This document shows, piece after piece, positions 15,588 through 25,112 of a stretch of 64,000 nt of DNA. Within the stretch, counting starts at the first letter, position 1, and each line of letters starts with the position of its first letter. The DNA is from GCA-2718035 sp964435285. GTDB lineage: Bacteria; Bacteroidota; Bacteroidia; Flavobacteriales; TMED113. The stretch lies in the NCBI GenBank assembly GCA_964435285.1, contig CAYSYA010000001.1, positions 1 to 64,000 on the forward strand, written 5' to 3'. The translations under genes were made by a program, and so were the position numbers. The notes beneath the pieces were generated by a model. That model ran no database searches, was not told the DNA's origin, and saw nothing but the letters and a program-made list of their open reading frames with translations.

Positions 15588-16070
15588 ATGAGAGCAAAAT
15601 TTATAATTTTTATTTTATCGGTACTCATAGGGTTTACAATTGTAAGGCTTTCATTCATTAATAACAACACAATTTATTCCAGTTTTCATGAAATTTCTAA
15701 CTCAAATTGGTATGTTTCGGACACAATAGTCTTTGATTTAACAAACACTATTTTAGTAAATCCTCATTATATAAACTTATTTGGTAAAATAAATTATGAT
15801 TTTTCTTATTCAAATTTATTTGTATTTATTAATCATAATTTTGAAAATGAAATAATTAAAAAGGATACAGTTCTTGTTCCACTATTTGATAGTTTTGGAA
15901 AACCGATTCAAAATAATATTGGTAACACACAATTTTTTAATATTGATTATTTAAATAATATTAATTTTATAGAAAAAGGTATTTATAAAATACAAGTAAT
16001 TCATGGAATGAGAGAAAATAACCTTGATGGTGTAGAAAAAATAGGAATTAAAATAAAAAAAAATAATTGA
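15588..16070 (+). CDS. gldH: GldH-family gliding motility protein lacking the lipobox cysteine
   Basis: 160 residues. The match to GldH is by pattern (SNWYVSDTIVFDL, the SYSNLFVFINHNFE strand, DTVLVPLFDSFGKP and a C-terminal YKIQVIHGMRENNLDGV), and by position between ricT and the class A PBP gene. GldH is normally an outer-membrane lipoprotein of the gliding and T9SS machinery. Here the N-terminal hydrophobic segment ends VRLSF without cysteine, so it cannot be lipidated in the usual way. Stop overlaps the next start by 4 bases. Confidence 0.75.
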   Translation: MRAKFIIFILSVLIGFTIVRLSFINNNTIYSSFHEISNSNWYVSDTIVFDLTNTILVNPHYINLFGKINYDFSYSNLFVFINHNFENEIIKKDTVLVPLFDSFGKPIQNNIGNTQFFNIDYLNNINFIEKGIYKIQVIHGMRENNLDGVEKIGIKIKKNN

Positions 16071-18403
16071 AAGCAATTCTTGATAAAATATCATTTAATA
16101 AGAAATTAAAAATTATTATTTTCATTACAACCCTTTCTATCATTGTGCCAATTATTATACTTTTTCTGTGTCTTTTCTTAGCATCAGTAGGTTATTTTGA
16201 CACACCTGATAATAAGATGCCTTCTTTTGACATTTTAGAAAATCCCCCTACTAATTTAGCAACTGAAATAATATCTTCAGATGGAGTTGTTTTAGGGACT
16301 TATTTTTTAGAAAACAGAAGAGAAGTAATATATAATCAAATTTCAAACCATACAATTAATGCTTTGGTAGCTACTGAAGATGAAAGATTTTATAATCATT
16401 CAGGGATTGATTTTAAATCTACATTAAGAGCAATTATTTTTTTTGGTTCCAAAGGTGGGGGAAGCACGTTAACTCAACAACTTGCAAAAATGTTATTTTC
16501 TAAAAGACCCAAGTCCAAATTAGAAAGAATTACTCAGAAATTTAGAGAATGGGTCATTGCTACAAGACTTGAACAACGTTATACCAAACAAGAAATTATA
16601 ACTATGTATTTAAACAGGTTTGATTTTTTAAACCAAGCAATTGGAATTAATACAGCATCAAGAATTTATTTTAATAAAAATGCACTTTCTTTAAATATTG
16701 AAGAGTCAGCCATGTTAGTTGGAATGGCAAAAAACCCATCTCTATATAATCCACTTAGATTTCCCGAAAAGTGTTTAGAAAGAAGGAATGTTGTCTTAAA
16801 TCAAATGAAAAGAAATAGAACTAAATTAGAGATTAATCTCACTAATGAGCAATTTGATTCTTTAAAAAAATTACCATTAAAACTAGAATATAATAAAGCA
16901 AGTCACAATGAAGGAATAGCAACATATTTTAGAGAAAATTTAAGACTTTATTTAAAAGAATGGATTAAAGATAATCCTAAGCCAGACGGAACTCTATATA
17001 ATTTGTACACAGATGGTTTAAAAATATATACAACAATTGATTCAAGAATTCAACAACATGCAGAAAATGCAGTTGAGACTCACATGAAAAAATTACAAGA
17101 CGATTTTTTTTCAGGTTGGAAAAAATATAAGTCAAAAAAAGCTCCTTTTGATAAATCTCTCACAACTAAACAGATTGATAGAATTTATAAAAACACAGTG
17201 AAAAGAACAGAAAGGTATCGAGTTTTAAAGAAAAATAATTTTAGTGATAAAGAAATTGAAAAAATCTTTAACAAACCAGTTAAAATGAAATTATTTTCTT
17301 GGGACAACGAAATTGATACAATTTTATCTCCAATGGACTCAATCAAATATTATAAATATTATTTAAATACGGGTTTAGTATCAATTGAGCCAGAAAGTGG
17401 ATATGTAAAGGCTTGGGTAGGTGGAATTAATCACAAATATTTTAAATATGATAATATTAATTCAAGAAGACAAGTGGGGTCGACGTTTAAACCATTTGTT
17501 TATGCAACAGCTATAGATATATTTAAGTACTCACCATGTATGAAAGTTCCAAATTCACAAGTTGTATTTGAAAAAGATGAATATGGACTAAAAGAAGATT
17601 ATATGCCTAGAAATGCAAATAAAAAATATGGAGGAGAATATACATTAATGAATGGATTAGCGCAATCTAAAAACTCAATAACAGCTTTTCTAATGAAGAA
17701 AGTAAAACCAAAAAATGTTGTTCGTTTAGGTAAGAAATTAGGTTTTTCTAACTTAAAACCAATACCCTCATTATGTCTTGGAAGTGTAGAGATCCCTTTA
17801 TTTCAAATGACATCGTCATATACCATGTTTGCTAATAAGGGGGTAATGGTCGAACCTGTTTTTCTGAAAAAAATTGAAGACAAAAATGGTATAGTTATTT
17901 TCAATCATAAACCAAATTATAAAGATATTTTAAATGAAGAAACAAATTATGTAATGTTAAAATTATTACAAGGGGTTGTAGATAAAGGAACGGCTGGTAG
18001 ATTAAGACAATCCAAAACTAAAAATAAAAATTATAGAAATGATGACTATAAAACATTAAATAATATTGGATATGAGTTTACTAACGAAATTGCTGGAAAA
18101 ACAGGAACAACTGATAATCATTCTGATGGATGGTTTATTGGTTTAGTTCCTAACTTAGTTACAGGAGTCTGGGTAGGAGGAGAAGAAAGAAGTATACATT
18201 TTAGGAGCATAACTTTGGGAAGTGGTTCCAATATGGCATTACCAATTTGGGGGGAGTTTATGGAGAATATATATACTGACCCGGATTTCAAAAATTTATA
18301 TAATAATAAATTTGAAAAACCCAAAAAAGATATATCTATTAATTTGGACTGTAAGATTGATAATTCAAATAATAGTAATATTTTTGATGAATCATTTGAT
18401 TAA
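16067..18403 (+). CDS. Class A penicillin-binding protein (PBP1A type)
   Basis: 778 residues from a TTG start overlapping gldH by 4 bases. One N-terminal membrane span (residues about 18-42), then a glycosyltransferase domain (ATEDERFYNHSGIDF with the catalytic glutamate, GGSTLTQQLAKML) and a transpeptidase domain with S472-TF-K475, SKNS and KTGTTDNHSDGWF. It polymerises and crosslinks peptidoglycan in the periplasm. An insertion-rich linker lies between the two domains (about 340-430). Upstream genes holB-ricT-gldH run in the same direction with little space. Confidence 0.93.
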   Translation: MKAILDKISFNKKLKIIIFITTLSIIVPIIILFLCLFLASVGYFDTPDNKMPSFDILENPPTNLATEIISSDGVVLGTYFLENRREVIYNQISNHTINALVATEDERFYNHSGIDFKSTLRAIIFFGSKGGGSTLTQQLAKMLFSKRPKSKLERITQKFREWVIATRLEQRYTKQEIITMYLNRFDFLNQAIGINTASRIYFNKNALSLNIEESAMLVGMAKNPSLYNPLRFPEKCLERRNVVLNQMKRNRTKLEINLTNEQFDSLKKLPLKLEYNKASHNEGIATYFRENLRLYLKEWIKDNPKPDGTLYNLYTDGLKIYTTIDSRIQQHAENAVETHMKKLQDDFFSGWKKYKSKKAPFDKSLTTKQIDRIYKNTVKRTERYRVLKKNNFSDKEIEKIFNKPVKMKLFSWDNEIDTILSPMDSIKYYKYYLNTGLVSIEPESGYVKAWVGGINHKYFKYDNINSRRQVGSTFKPFVYATAIDIFKYSPCMKVPNSQVVFEKDEYGLKEDYMPRNANKKYGGEYTLMNGLAQSKNSITAFLMKKVKPKNVVRLGKKLGFSNLKPIPSLCLGSVEIPLFQMTSSYTMFANKGVMVEPVFLKKIEDKNGIVIFNHKPNYKDILNEETNYVMLKLLQGVVDKGTAGRLRQSKTKNKNYRNDDYKTLNNIGYEFTNEIAGKTGTTDNHSDGWFIGLVPNLVTGVWVGGEERSIHFRSITLGSGSNMALPIWGEFMENIYTDPDFKNLYNNKFEKPKKDISINLDCKIDNSNNSNIFDESFD

Positions 18404-18413
18404 TACTGATAAC

Positions 18414-19118
18414 ATGATAAACAAAGTTGTAGATAATGCTAACATAGCAATACAAGATATAACTGATGGGGCTACGATTATGTTGGGAGGATTTGGTTTG
18501 TGTGGTATCCCGGAAAATAGTATTAGTGCCCTTGTTTCAAAGAAAATTAAAAATTTAACCTGTATTTCAAACAATGCAGGAGTAGACGATTTTGGTATTG
18601 GTTTATTATTACAAAATAAACAAGTTAAAAAAATGATTTCATCTTACGTTGGTGAAAATAATGAATTTGAAAGACAGTTATTATCTGGAGAGCTAGATGT
18701 AGAGTTAATTCCACAAGGAACTTTAGCTGAAAGATGCAGGGCTGCGGGTTCAGGTATTCCTGCTTTTTACACTCCTGCTGGTGTTGGAACAGAAGTTTCC
18801 GGTGGTAAAGAAACTAGAGATTTCAACAATAAATCTTACATTTTAGAAAAAGCATTTAATGCTGATTTTGCAATAGTTAAAGCATGGAAAGGAGATTTTG
18901 CGGGAAATTTAGTTTACAAAGGAACAGCAAGAAACTTTAACCCAGTAATGGCAACGGCCGGAAAAATTACAATAGCAGAAGTAGAAGAATTAGTTCCAAC
19001 CGGAGAATTAAATCCAAATTTTATTCACACTCCGGGAATATATGTACAAAGAATATTTCAAGGTTCTAATTATGAAAAAAGAATAGAACAAAAAACAATT
19101 AGAAATGAGTTTAAATAA
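18414..19118 (+). CDS. scoA: 3-oxoacid CoA-transferase subunit A
   Basis: 234 residues from the ATG at 18414. The frame is open further upstream but that part only overlaps the PBP gene, and MINKVVDNANIAI fits the family start. Transfers CoA from succinyl-CoA to acetoacetate or similar 3-oxoacids. Seen: GGFGLCGIPEN, NNAGVDDFGIG, and the typical GTLAERCRAAGSGIPAFYTP. Next to subunit B with a 14-base overlap, so the two form the usual heteromer. Confidence 0.93.
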   Translation: MINKVVDNANIAIQDITDGATIMLGGFGLCGIPENSISALVSKKIKNLTCISNNAGVDDFGIGLLLQNKQVKKMISSYVGENNEFERQLLSGELDVELIPQGTLAERCRAAGSGIPAFYTPAGVGTEVSGGKETRDFNNKSYILEKAFNADFAIVKAWKGDFAGNLVYKGTARNFNPVMATAGKITIAEVEELVPTGELNPNFIHTPGIYVQRIFQGSNYEKRIEQKTIRNEFK

Positions 19119-19767
19119 ATTTCAAATTGCTCAACGTATTTCCAAAGAGTTAAAGGACGGCTATTATGTTAATTTAGGAATAGGAATACCTACTTTAGTC
19201 GCAAATTACATTCCAGAAGACATTAGTGTTGTTTTACAGTCTGAAAATGGTTTATTAGGTATGGGCCCTTTTCCAACTGAAGATAAAGTTGATCCAGATT
19301 TAATAAATGCTGGGAAACAAACAATAACAACATTAAAAGGTTCAGTTCTATTTGATTCCTCAGAAAGTTTTTCAATGATTAGGGGAGGGCATATCAATAT
19401 GACTATTCTAGGGGCTATGGAGGTTTCTGAGAATGGAGATATCGCAAATTGGAAAATTCCAGGAAAAATGGTAAAAGGAATGGGAGGAGCCATGGATTTA
19501 GTTTCATCTTCTGATAATATTATTGTAGCGATGATGCATACCAATAAAAGAGGTGAGTCAAAGTTATTGAAAAACTGTCAGTTACCTATTACAGGAAAGA
19601 GGTGTGTAAAAAAAATATTTACTGATATTGCTGTAATGGAAGTAACAAAAAATGGTTTTCTATTAATAGAAAAAGCATCAGATGTCACTATAGAGGAAAT
19701 AATAAATAAGACGGAAGGTAATTTAGAAATTTCTAAAAATTTAAAAAATATTGATTTATTTGATTAA
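19105..19767 (+). CDS. scoB: 3-oxoacid CoA-transferase subunit B
   Basis: 220 residues. The catalytic glutamate that forms the CoA thioester is E47 in VLQSENGLLGMGPFP. Also GYYVNLGIGIPT, RGGHINMTILGAMEV and the closing KRCVKKIFTDIAVMEV. Overlaps scoA at the front and the convergent gene at 19764 by TTAA. Gives the cell ketone-body or branched-chain degradation capacity; no thiolase gene is in the window. Confidence 0.94.
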   Translation: MSLNKFQIAQRISKELKDGYYVNLGIGIPTLVANYIPEDISVVLQSENGLLGMGPFPTEDKVDPDLINAGKQTITTLKGSVLFDSSESFSMIRGGHINMTILGAMEVSENGDIANWKIPGKMVKGMGGAMDLVSSSDNIIVAMMHTNKRGESKLLKNCQLPITGKRCVKKIFTDIAVMEVTKNGFLLIEKASDVTIEEIINKTEGNLEISKNLKNIDLFD

Positions 19768-22700
19768 AAGTATTTTTTAAACTCAATTTGAGCGTAGTGA
19801 ACATCATTAACAGAGTTTAATTCCCCAGAGTACTTTAAAGAGAAAAGAAGTTTATTGATTTTTTTAGAAATTATTGTTGACCATTTCAACCCATTTCCTG
19901 TGGACAACCCTTCTAACATTTGATAACTGATGGCATTATTTAACTCACCTGAGTAATCAATACGGTAGAGTGTGAAATTACTACTAAAACTTAAATTATT
20001 TTTTCCATTAAGTTTTAATTGAGGAGATATTTTAAAACCCTTCAAATTATAATCATTATTCCTATTTTTCTTTGTGTAATAGTTGAATATAATGCTAGGT
20101 TTAAAAAATTTGTTTTTAATTCCAATTTCTAAGTCAAAACCTTTTTTATCAATTAAATAATTTTGGTTAAATAAGTTATCATTATTCAATTTAACTTTAT
20201 CAAAATAGATATTTGTTTGAGTTATCAAATTGAATAAATTAAGCTTACAACCTATATTATGTTTAATATTTTCTGATAATTTTTTATCCCATCTAAAAGA
20301 ATTTCTAAAAATATTGTTATCAATTTTATATGAAAGAAAAATATTTTTATTTTTTGGTTGATAAATTAATGTATTATTAAAATTAAATTTCAAGCTTAAA
20401 ACATTATTTATATCACTTTGAATAAATGGAATTAGAATTTCTTCCCAGTTATTTGAAGTTAATTTTCGGTTAACTTCAAAGTTTATTAAATTTTCAAAAA
20501 AAGTTAATTTGTATAATAACCCTTTTGTTTTTTTTGTATAAGGTTTTAATTGAATTTGTTGACTAACTCTTGTGTTTTTAACATTGAAATATTCATTAGT
20601 TGGGAAAGATATTTGCATGTAATCCGCAGTGTCACTAAAATGAGAAATTTCAAATTCGTTATATTCTTCTATTTGATTATTATTATAATCTACCCATGTA
20701 TAATTTCCATAACCGTCATTTACTTTGACGTATCTAATTTCTCTAAGGGCCTCCTGACCGTTACTTATTTCATATGAACCATTTATTTTAAATAATTTAG
20801 AAATATTTATAAAATAATCTAGTTTTGAGGAAAAGCTATTTTCATTAATTGTAGAATCTTGATAATAAGTTGAAAAGTCTGAAACACTTATTTGAAAGTT
20901 TGACCTATATCTTTCACTGTCAAAAAGTCTAGATTTTAGGAAAATAGAATTTTCAACACCATCATTAACTAATTTATTTTTATCGACTCTGTTCGTTAAA
21001 CCAATTTTAATCTCAGGCATTATGAAATTAGTAATTGATGAACTTATATTTAGTTTATTAAAACTTGTTGTATTTTGTCCATTCTCTAAAAGTTCTCCTT
21101 CATTTGAAAAATTAAACTTAACATCTCCTTCCTTTGAGATCGAGTTTTTATGCGTTAAAAAGAATAAATTTTCAATATTTGATTTAGAACTCAGTAAACT
21201 TCCATCAAAATTTACTTTCCATTGGTTTTTTTGAACTAACCCACTGATTGAATTTCTAATTTTATTAGAATTCGGTAGTTTCATTTTTTCTAATGTATAA
21301 TTTAACTTTCCTTTTTTAAATATTGTGTTAAGAGAAAAATTAATTAATTGTTGATCCCCAATATCCGTATCTAAATTCCAATTTCTGTTGAATTCTACGT
21401 CTCTATTTCTTTCAATAAAGGAAAAGTTTTTATTTATGTATTCGTATTCAAATTTAGGAATAATAGAAGTATTTCTAATTGAAAAAATTTTATCAATTGC
21501 GAACTTAGAAGCAAATCCAAAATTATCTTGGTCTTCTAAATCTGAATAAAGATTCTTATCGTAATTACTGACACCAAAATCTAATGAAAATTGAGTATTA
21601 CTTTGTTTGTATTTACTTCCAAATGCAAACATTTGTTTTTTTTCAGCAGGAATTAGAATTTTAGAGGGACTGTAGTTCCCCTGGGGTTCTCCATTAACAG
21701 GCTCAATCCATTTAAAAACTGTTCCGTTAATTAAGGAAGAATCCAAAATGTAATTTCCATTTCCGTCTCCTACATTGGCAAAGTTAACTTGAAATAGAGA
21801 GTCTTTATTGGTATTGCTATAGACAAAAATTTCTTTATACAAAATATTATTCGAATCAACAGTATCTTTTTTTGAATATAAAATTTGTTGTAACTCAGGG
21901 TTAAAATTTACTGGCTCAAAGTTGTTAATCAATATGTTATTGTCTCCCGAGTAATTAAGTTGTGAAATTTCATTGTCTGTATAGGGATTTATAGGATTAT
22001 TTTTATTATCTGATTCATTATAGAAATTAAAATAATATTCAATGTTCTCTTTTTTTTTATAAAAACCTGCGTACCCCAACCATTTTAAATAATCAAGGCT
22101 TGTATATTGAAATTCAATAATAACACGGTTATTTTCATTTAAGATTATATTATTAGTAAAGCTAATTTCACCAGTGTTATAATTTATTTCATAATCTTTT
22201 TCTGAACCTCTTGTTTTTTTTTCACCATCAATAAAGACTTGTTCAGTATCGGGAATCACTATTATATATGGTTCATTATTTTCTCCATATAGTTTATATG
22301 GACCTTGGTTACCATTTTGTACTATTATTTCTTGTCTTTTGAAATTATTTTTTGAAATTCCAATTGATGATTTTATTAGATTAGTAGAGTCATTTATTAA
22401 AAAATCTAAACCAATAGATTTTTTTGTGAATTTCAAAAAATGATTATCAATATTTTTTATATCAATATCGCCCCCTGTTAATGAAGTTTTAGAGTTATAA
22501 ATTTTAATGTATATTTTATCAAGCTCTTGTAATGACGATGATGACTCTCCGTATTGTAAAGGGATGGAGTTATCAGAAATAAATCCATCAATAAATAAAT
22601 TATCGTTAATTTTTCCAGAAATTTTTAAATCTACATCTGTATTAATAGTGAAGTTTTGATTATTTCCATTTGCAAAACCTCTGGCAAAAGATCCACTTGT

Positions 22701-22973
22701 TAGTATTTCACTATCAATTTTTTTATAATTATTTTGATTTAAAAATTTAGGCTCGGTTTCTATAATAGGTATATATAACGAACTGTCTCGTAGAGAGAAT
22801 TTAATATTTGGATTTATTTTTTTTTCATTAAAAATAATACTATCATTTAGAGAGATAGAGTCTTTAAATATAATATTTGACTTTGTATTGAAAATCAATT
22901 CATTTTGAGCTTCATTAGTTTTAATAAATAGTAGAGTATATAATAAAAAAATCAATTTAAAATACTTTTTCAT
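19764..22973 (-). CDS. Large outer-membrane beta-barrel-type surface protein
   Basis: 1069 residues with a signal peptide (residues 1-22). Residues about 90-300 contain a region with alternating strands (ILTSGSFARGFANGNN, FTINTDVDLKISGKI, GGDIDIKN) followed by an Ig-like segment (EQVFIDGEKKTRGSEKDYEI, NTGEISFTNNIIL). The remaining 700 residues are runs of amphipathic strands ending in an aromatic residue (EFKKYF), typical of an outer-membrane barrel. It resembles large Bacteroidota surface proteins of unknown function; relation to known usher or SprA families is not established. Single gene, convergent with scoB. Confidence 0.6.
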   Translation of the reverse strand: MKKYFKLIFLLYTLLFIKTNEAQNELIFNTKSNIIFKDSISLNDSIIFNEKKINPNIKFSLRDSSLYIPIIETEPKFLNQNNYKKIDSEILTSGSFARGFANGNNQNFTINTDVDLKISGKINDNLFIDGFISDNSIPLQYGESSSSLQELDKIYIKIYNSKTSLTGGDIDIKNIDNHFLKFTKKSIGLDFLINDSTNLIKSSIGISKNNFKRQEIIVQNGNQGPYKLYGENNEPYIIVIPDTEQVFIDGEKKTRGSEKDYEINYNTGEISFTNNIILNENNRVIIEFQYTSLDYLKWLGYAGFYKKKENIEYYFNFYNESDNKNNPINPYTDNEISQLNYSGDNNILINNFEPVNFNPELQQILYSKKDTVDSNNILYKEIFVYSNTNKDSLFQVNFANVGDGNGNYILDSSLINGTVFKWIEPVNGEPQGNYSPSKILIPAEKKQMFAFGSKYKQSNTQFSLDFGVSNYDKNLYSDLEDQDNFGFASKFAIDKIFSIRNTSIIPKFEYEYINKNFSFIERNRDVEFNRNWNLDTDIGDQQLINFSLNTIFKKGKLNYTLEKMKLPNSNKIRNSISGLVQKNQWKVNFDGSLLSSKSNIENLFFLTHKNSISKEGDVKFNFSNEGELLENGQNTTSFNKLNISSSITNFIMPEIKIGLTNRVDKNKLVNDGVENSIFLKSRLFDSERYRSNFQISVSDFSTYYQDSTINENSFSSKLDYFINISKLFKINGSYEISNGQEALREIRYVKVNDGYGNYTWVDYNNNQIEEYNEFEISHFSDTADYMQISFPTNEYFNVKNTRVSQQIQLKPYTKKTKGLLYKLTFFENLINFEVNRKLTSNNWEEILIPFIQSDINNVLSLKFNFNNTLIYQPKNKNIFLSYKIDNNIFRNSFRWDKKLSENIKHNIGCKLNLFNLITQTNIYFDKVKLNNDNLFNQNYLIDKKGFDLEIGIKNKFFKPSIIFNYYTKKNRNNDYNLKGFKISPQLKLNGKNNLSFSSNFTLYRIDYSGELNNAISYQMLEGLSTGNGLKWSTIISKKINKLLFSLKYSGELNSVNDVHYAQIEFKKYF

Positions 22974-23073
22974 TTTATTCTATTTATTCTCAATTATTAA
23001 AATAAACGTTGTTTTTATAAAATCATTTGAATTTAGATCTTGAAATATAAAACAATCTTGTAATTTTATTATT

Positions 23074-23829
23074 ATGAAAGTAATTTCCTACAATATCAAT
23101 GGCATTAGGGCCGCAATCAAAAAAGGATTAATTCAGTGGATCAAGAAAATTAATGCAGATGTTATATGTCTTCAAGAAATAAAAGCAAACTTAGATCAAT
23201 TTGATGAACAGAAATTTATTAGTTTAGGTTATAATTGTTATTGGAACTCAGCTCATAAGAAAGGTTATAGTGGCGTTGCGATTTTGTGTAAAAAAAAACC
23301 AAATAAAATTATTTATGGCATGAATGATAGTCAGATTGATTCAGAAGGTAGGGTTTTAAAAATTGAATATGATAATTTAAGTATATACTCAGTATATTTT
23401 CCATCAGGTTCTAGTGGTGAATTAAGGCAAAAATTTAAAATTAGATTTTTAAAGAAATTCATGGCATTTATTAAACAAAGTTATGAACCAACATTAATTT
23501 CTGGAGATTATAATATATGTCATAAATCAATTGATATTCATGACCCTATTAGAAATAAAAACTCATCTGGATTTTTGCCAGAGGAAAGAAAATGGATTTC
23601 TGATTTTATTGACTTAGGTTTTATTGATACTTTTAGGGAAAAAAATAAATCTCCAAACCAATATAGTTGGTGGAGTTATAGAGCATTATCCAGAGCCAGA
23701 AATAAAGGATGGAGAATAGATTACCATATGTTGAGTTCTATTTTACAAGAAAAAATTGTAGAAGCTTCAATATTAAATGATGTAAACCACTCGGACCACT
23801 GTCCAATTTATTTAGAGATTAAAATATAA
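23074..23829 (+). CDS. xth: Exodeoxyribonuclease III
   Basis: 251 residues. AP endonuclease and 3'-5' exonuclease for base-excision repair. Active-site motifs of the family: SYNINGIRAA, LQEIKA with the metal-binding glutamate, SGDYNICH (Asp, Asn), SWWSYRALSRARNKGWRIDYHM, and NHSDHCPI with the catalytic His. Monocistronic between two minus-strand units. Confidence 0.95.
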   Translation: MKVISYNINGIRAAIKKGLIQWIKKINADVICLQEIKANLDQFDEQKFISLGYNCYWNSAHKKGYSGVAILCKKKPNKIIYGMNDSQIDSEGRVLKIEYDNLSIYSVYFPSGSSGELRQKFKIRFLKKFMAFIKQSYEPTLISGDYNICHKSIDIHDPIRNKNSSGFLPEERKWISDFIDLGFIDTFREKNKSPNQYSWWSYRALSRARNKGWRIDYHMLSSILQEKIVEASILNDVNHSDHCPIYLEIKI

Positions 23830-23853
23830 TTGATTTTATTCATTTTGAAATAA

Positions 23854-24417
23854 TTACTTGTTTAAATTATTCATAGTTATTTCAGGCCCTGATAAAATAA
23901 AACTAACTATCATTTTATAACAAATGTCTATTTTTGTGCTCAATGATTCTAATTCATTTGATGACCATTTTGATAGAACATATTTTACCTGTTCTCCCTT
24001 TTGAAAGCTTTTACTAATACCAAATTTTATTCTACAATAATTTGAGGATTTAAGATTCTCAATTATATTTCTATGGCCATTATGTCCTCCATGGCCTCCA
24101 CTTGTTCGAAGTTTTATTTTTCCAAAATCTAAATTTAAATCGTCGGCAATAACTAATAGATTTTTTAAGGAAATTTTATAATAATTTAGGTAATACTTTA
24201 TAGCATTTCCGCTTAAATTCATGTAAGTAGAGGGCTTTAATAGATATATAGTTTTTCCTTCTAATTTAAATTTACAGATAAAGCCATTTTTTTCTTCAAC
24301 AAATTGAATTTCTTTTCTTAAGCAAAAATGATCAATTATATCAAAACCTATATTATGCCTGGTATTTGTATAATTAGGACCAACATTTCCTAATCCAACA
24401 ATTAAGTACTTACTCAT
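23854..24417 (-). CDS. pth: Peptidyl-tRNA hydrolase
   Basis: 187 residues, normal length. Releases tRNA from stalled peptidyl-tRNA. Catalytic His in NTRHNIGFDIID, Asn in STYMNLSG, Asp in IADDLNLDFGKI and the GGHGGHNGHRNI loop are all present. Last gene of the prs-rplY-pth unit, a common order in bacteria. Confidence 0.96.
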   Translation of the reverse strand: MSKYLIVGLGNVGPNYTNTRHNIGFDIIDHFCLRKEIQFVEEKNGFICKFKLEGKTIYLLKPSTYMNLSGNAIKYYLNYYKISLKNLLVIADDLNLDFGKIKLRTSGGHGGHNGHRNIIENLKSSNYCRIKFGISKSFQKGEQVKYVLSKWSSNELESLSTKIDICYKMIVSFILSGPEITMNNLNK

Positions 24418-24447
24418 TTATTAAATAATTCACAAAAATTAAAATTT

Positions 24448-25092
24448 TTATTGTGAATCATTTTTCTCTTCACTTGAATTCGATTCACCTTCTTTTTTAT
24501 CCTCTGCCTCATCTTCTTCTTCAGTTTCTTCTTCCTCTTCTACAACATTTCTAGCAGTCTTAACACTAACAATTACAGCACTTTCAGGCTGAATAAAGTC
24601 ATAATTTTCATTTTTAACATCCTCTATACGGATGGATTGTCCTATTCTTAATTTTGTGATATCAATTTCAATAGTATCAGGTAAATTTTTAGGTAATGAT
24701 TTAATTAACAGCTTTCTCATTACTAAATTAAGTTGCCCACCATTTCTAACACCAATAGAATTTCCTGTTAGTTCTACGGGTATATTTAAGGACACCAATT
24801 CATTTTCTGATAATTGTAAAAAATCAACATGTAATATATTATCACTAATTGGATGGAATTGCGCATCTCTGATGATGGTGTTATATTCTTTGTCATCAAC
24901 CTTAATATTTAATACAAAAACAGATGGATTATAAATAATTTTTTGTAATTCATTATTTTTTACAGTTATATGTACAGCTTCTTTACCCTTGCTATAAATA
25001 ACACAAGGGATATTTCCATTTTTTCTAAGGTCCTTCGAGAATTTCTTTCCTAAATTTACTCTCGCTATTCCATTTAAAGATACCGATTTCAT
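24448..25092 (-). CDS. rplY: Large ribosomal subunit protein bL25, long (CTC) form
   Basis: 214 residues. Residues 1-90 form the 5S rRNA-binding L25 domain (NGNIPCVIYSKGKE, HPISDNILHVDFLQL), residues 90-185 the TL5/CTC beta domain. The last 25 residues are almost only acidic and serine (EEEEETEEEDEAEDKK), a disordered tail common in this phylum. Lies between prs and pth. Confidence 0.95.
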   Translation of the reverse strand: MKSVSLNGIARVNLGKKFSKDLRKNGNIPCVIYSKGKEAVHITVKNNELQKIIYNPSVFVLNIKVDDKEYNTIIRDAQFHPISDNILHVDFLQLSENELVSLNIPVELTGNSIGVRNGGQLNLVMRKLLIKSLPKNLPDTIEIDITKLRIGQSIRIEDVKNENYDFIQPESAVIVSVKTARNVVEEEEETEEEDEAEDKKEGESNSSEEKNDSQ

Positions 25093-25112
25093 AATTTTAT
25101 TTATTTATTTAA

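Noticed and set aside
18222..18413. A 64-residue N-terminal extension of scoA
   Set aside because: It only reads the end of the PBP gene in another frame; family members start at MINKVV-like sequence at 18414.
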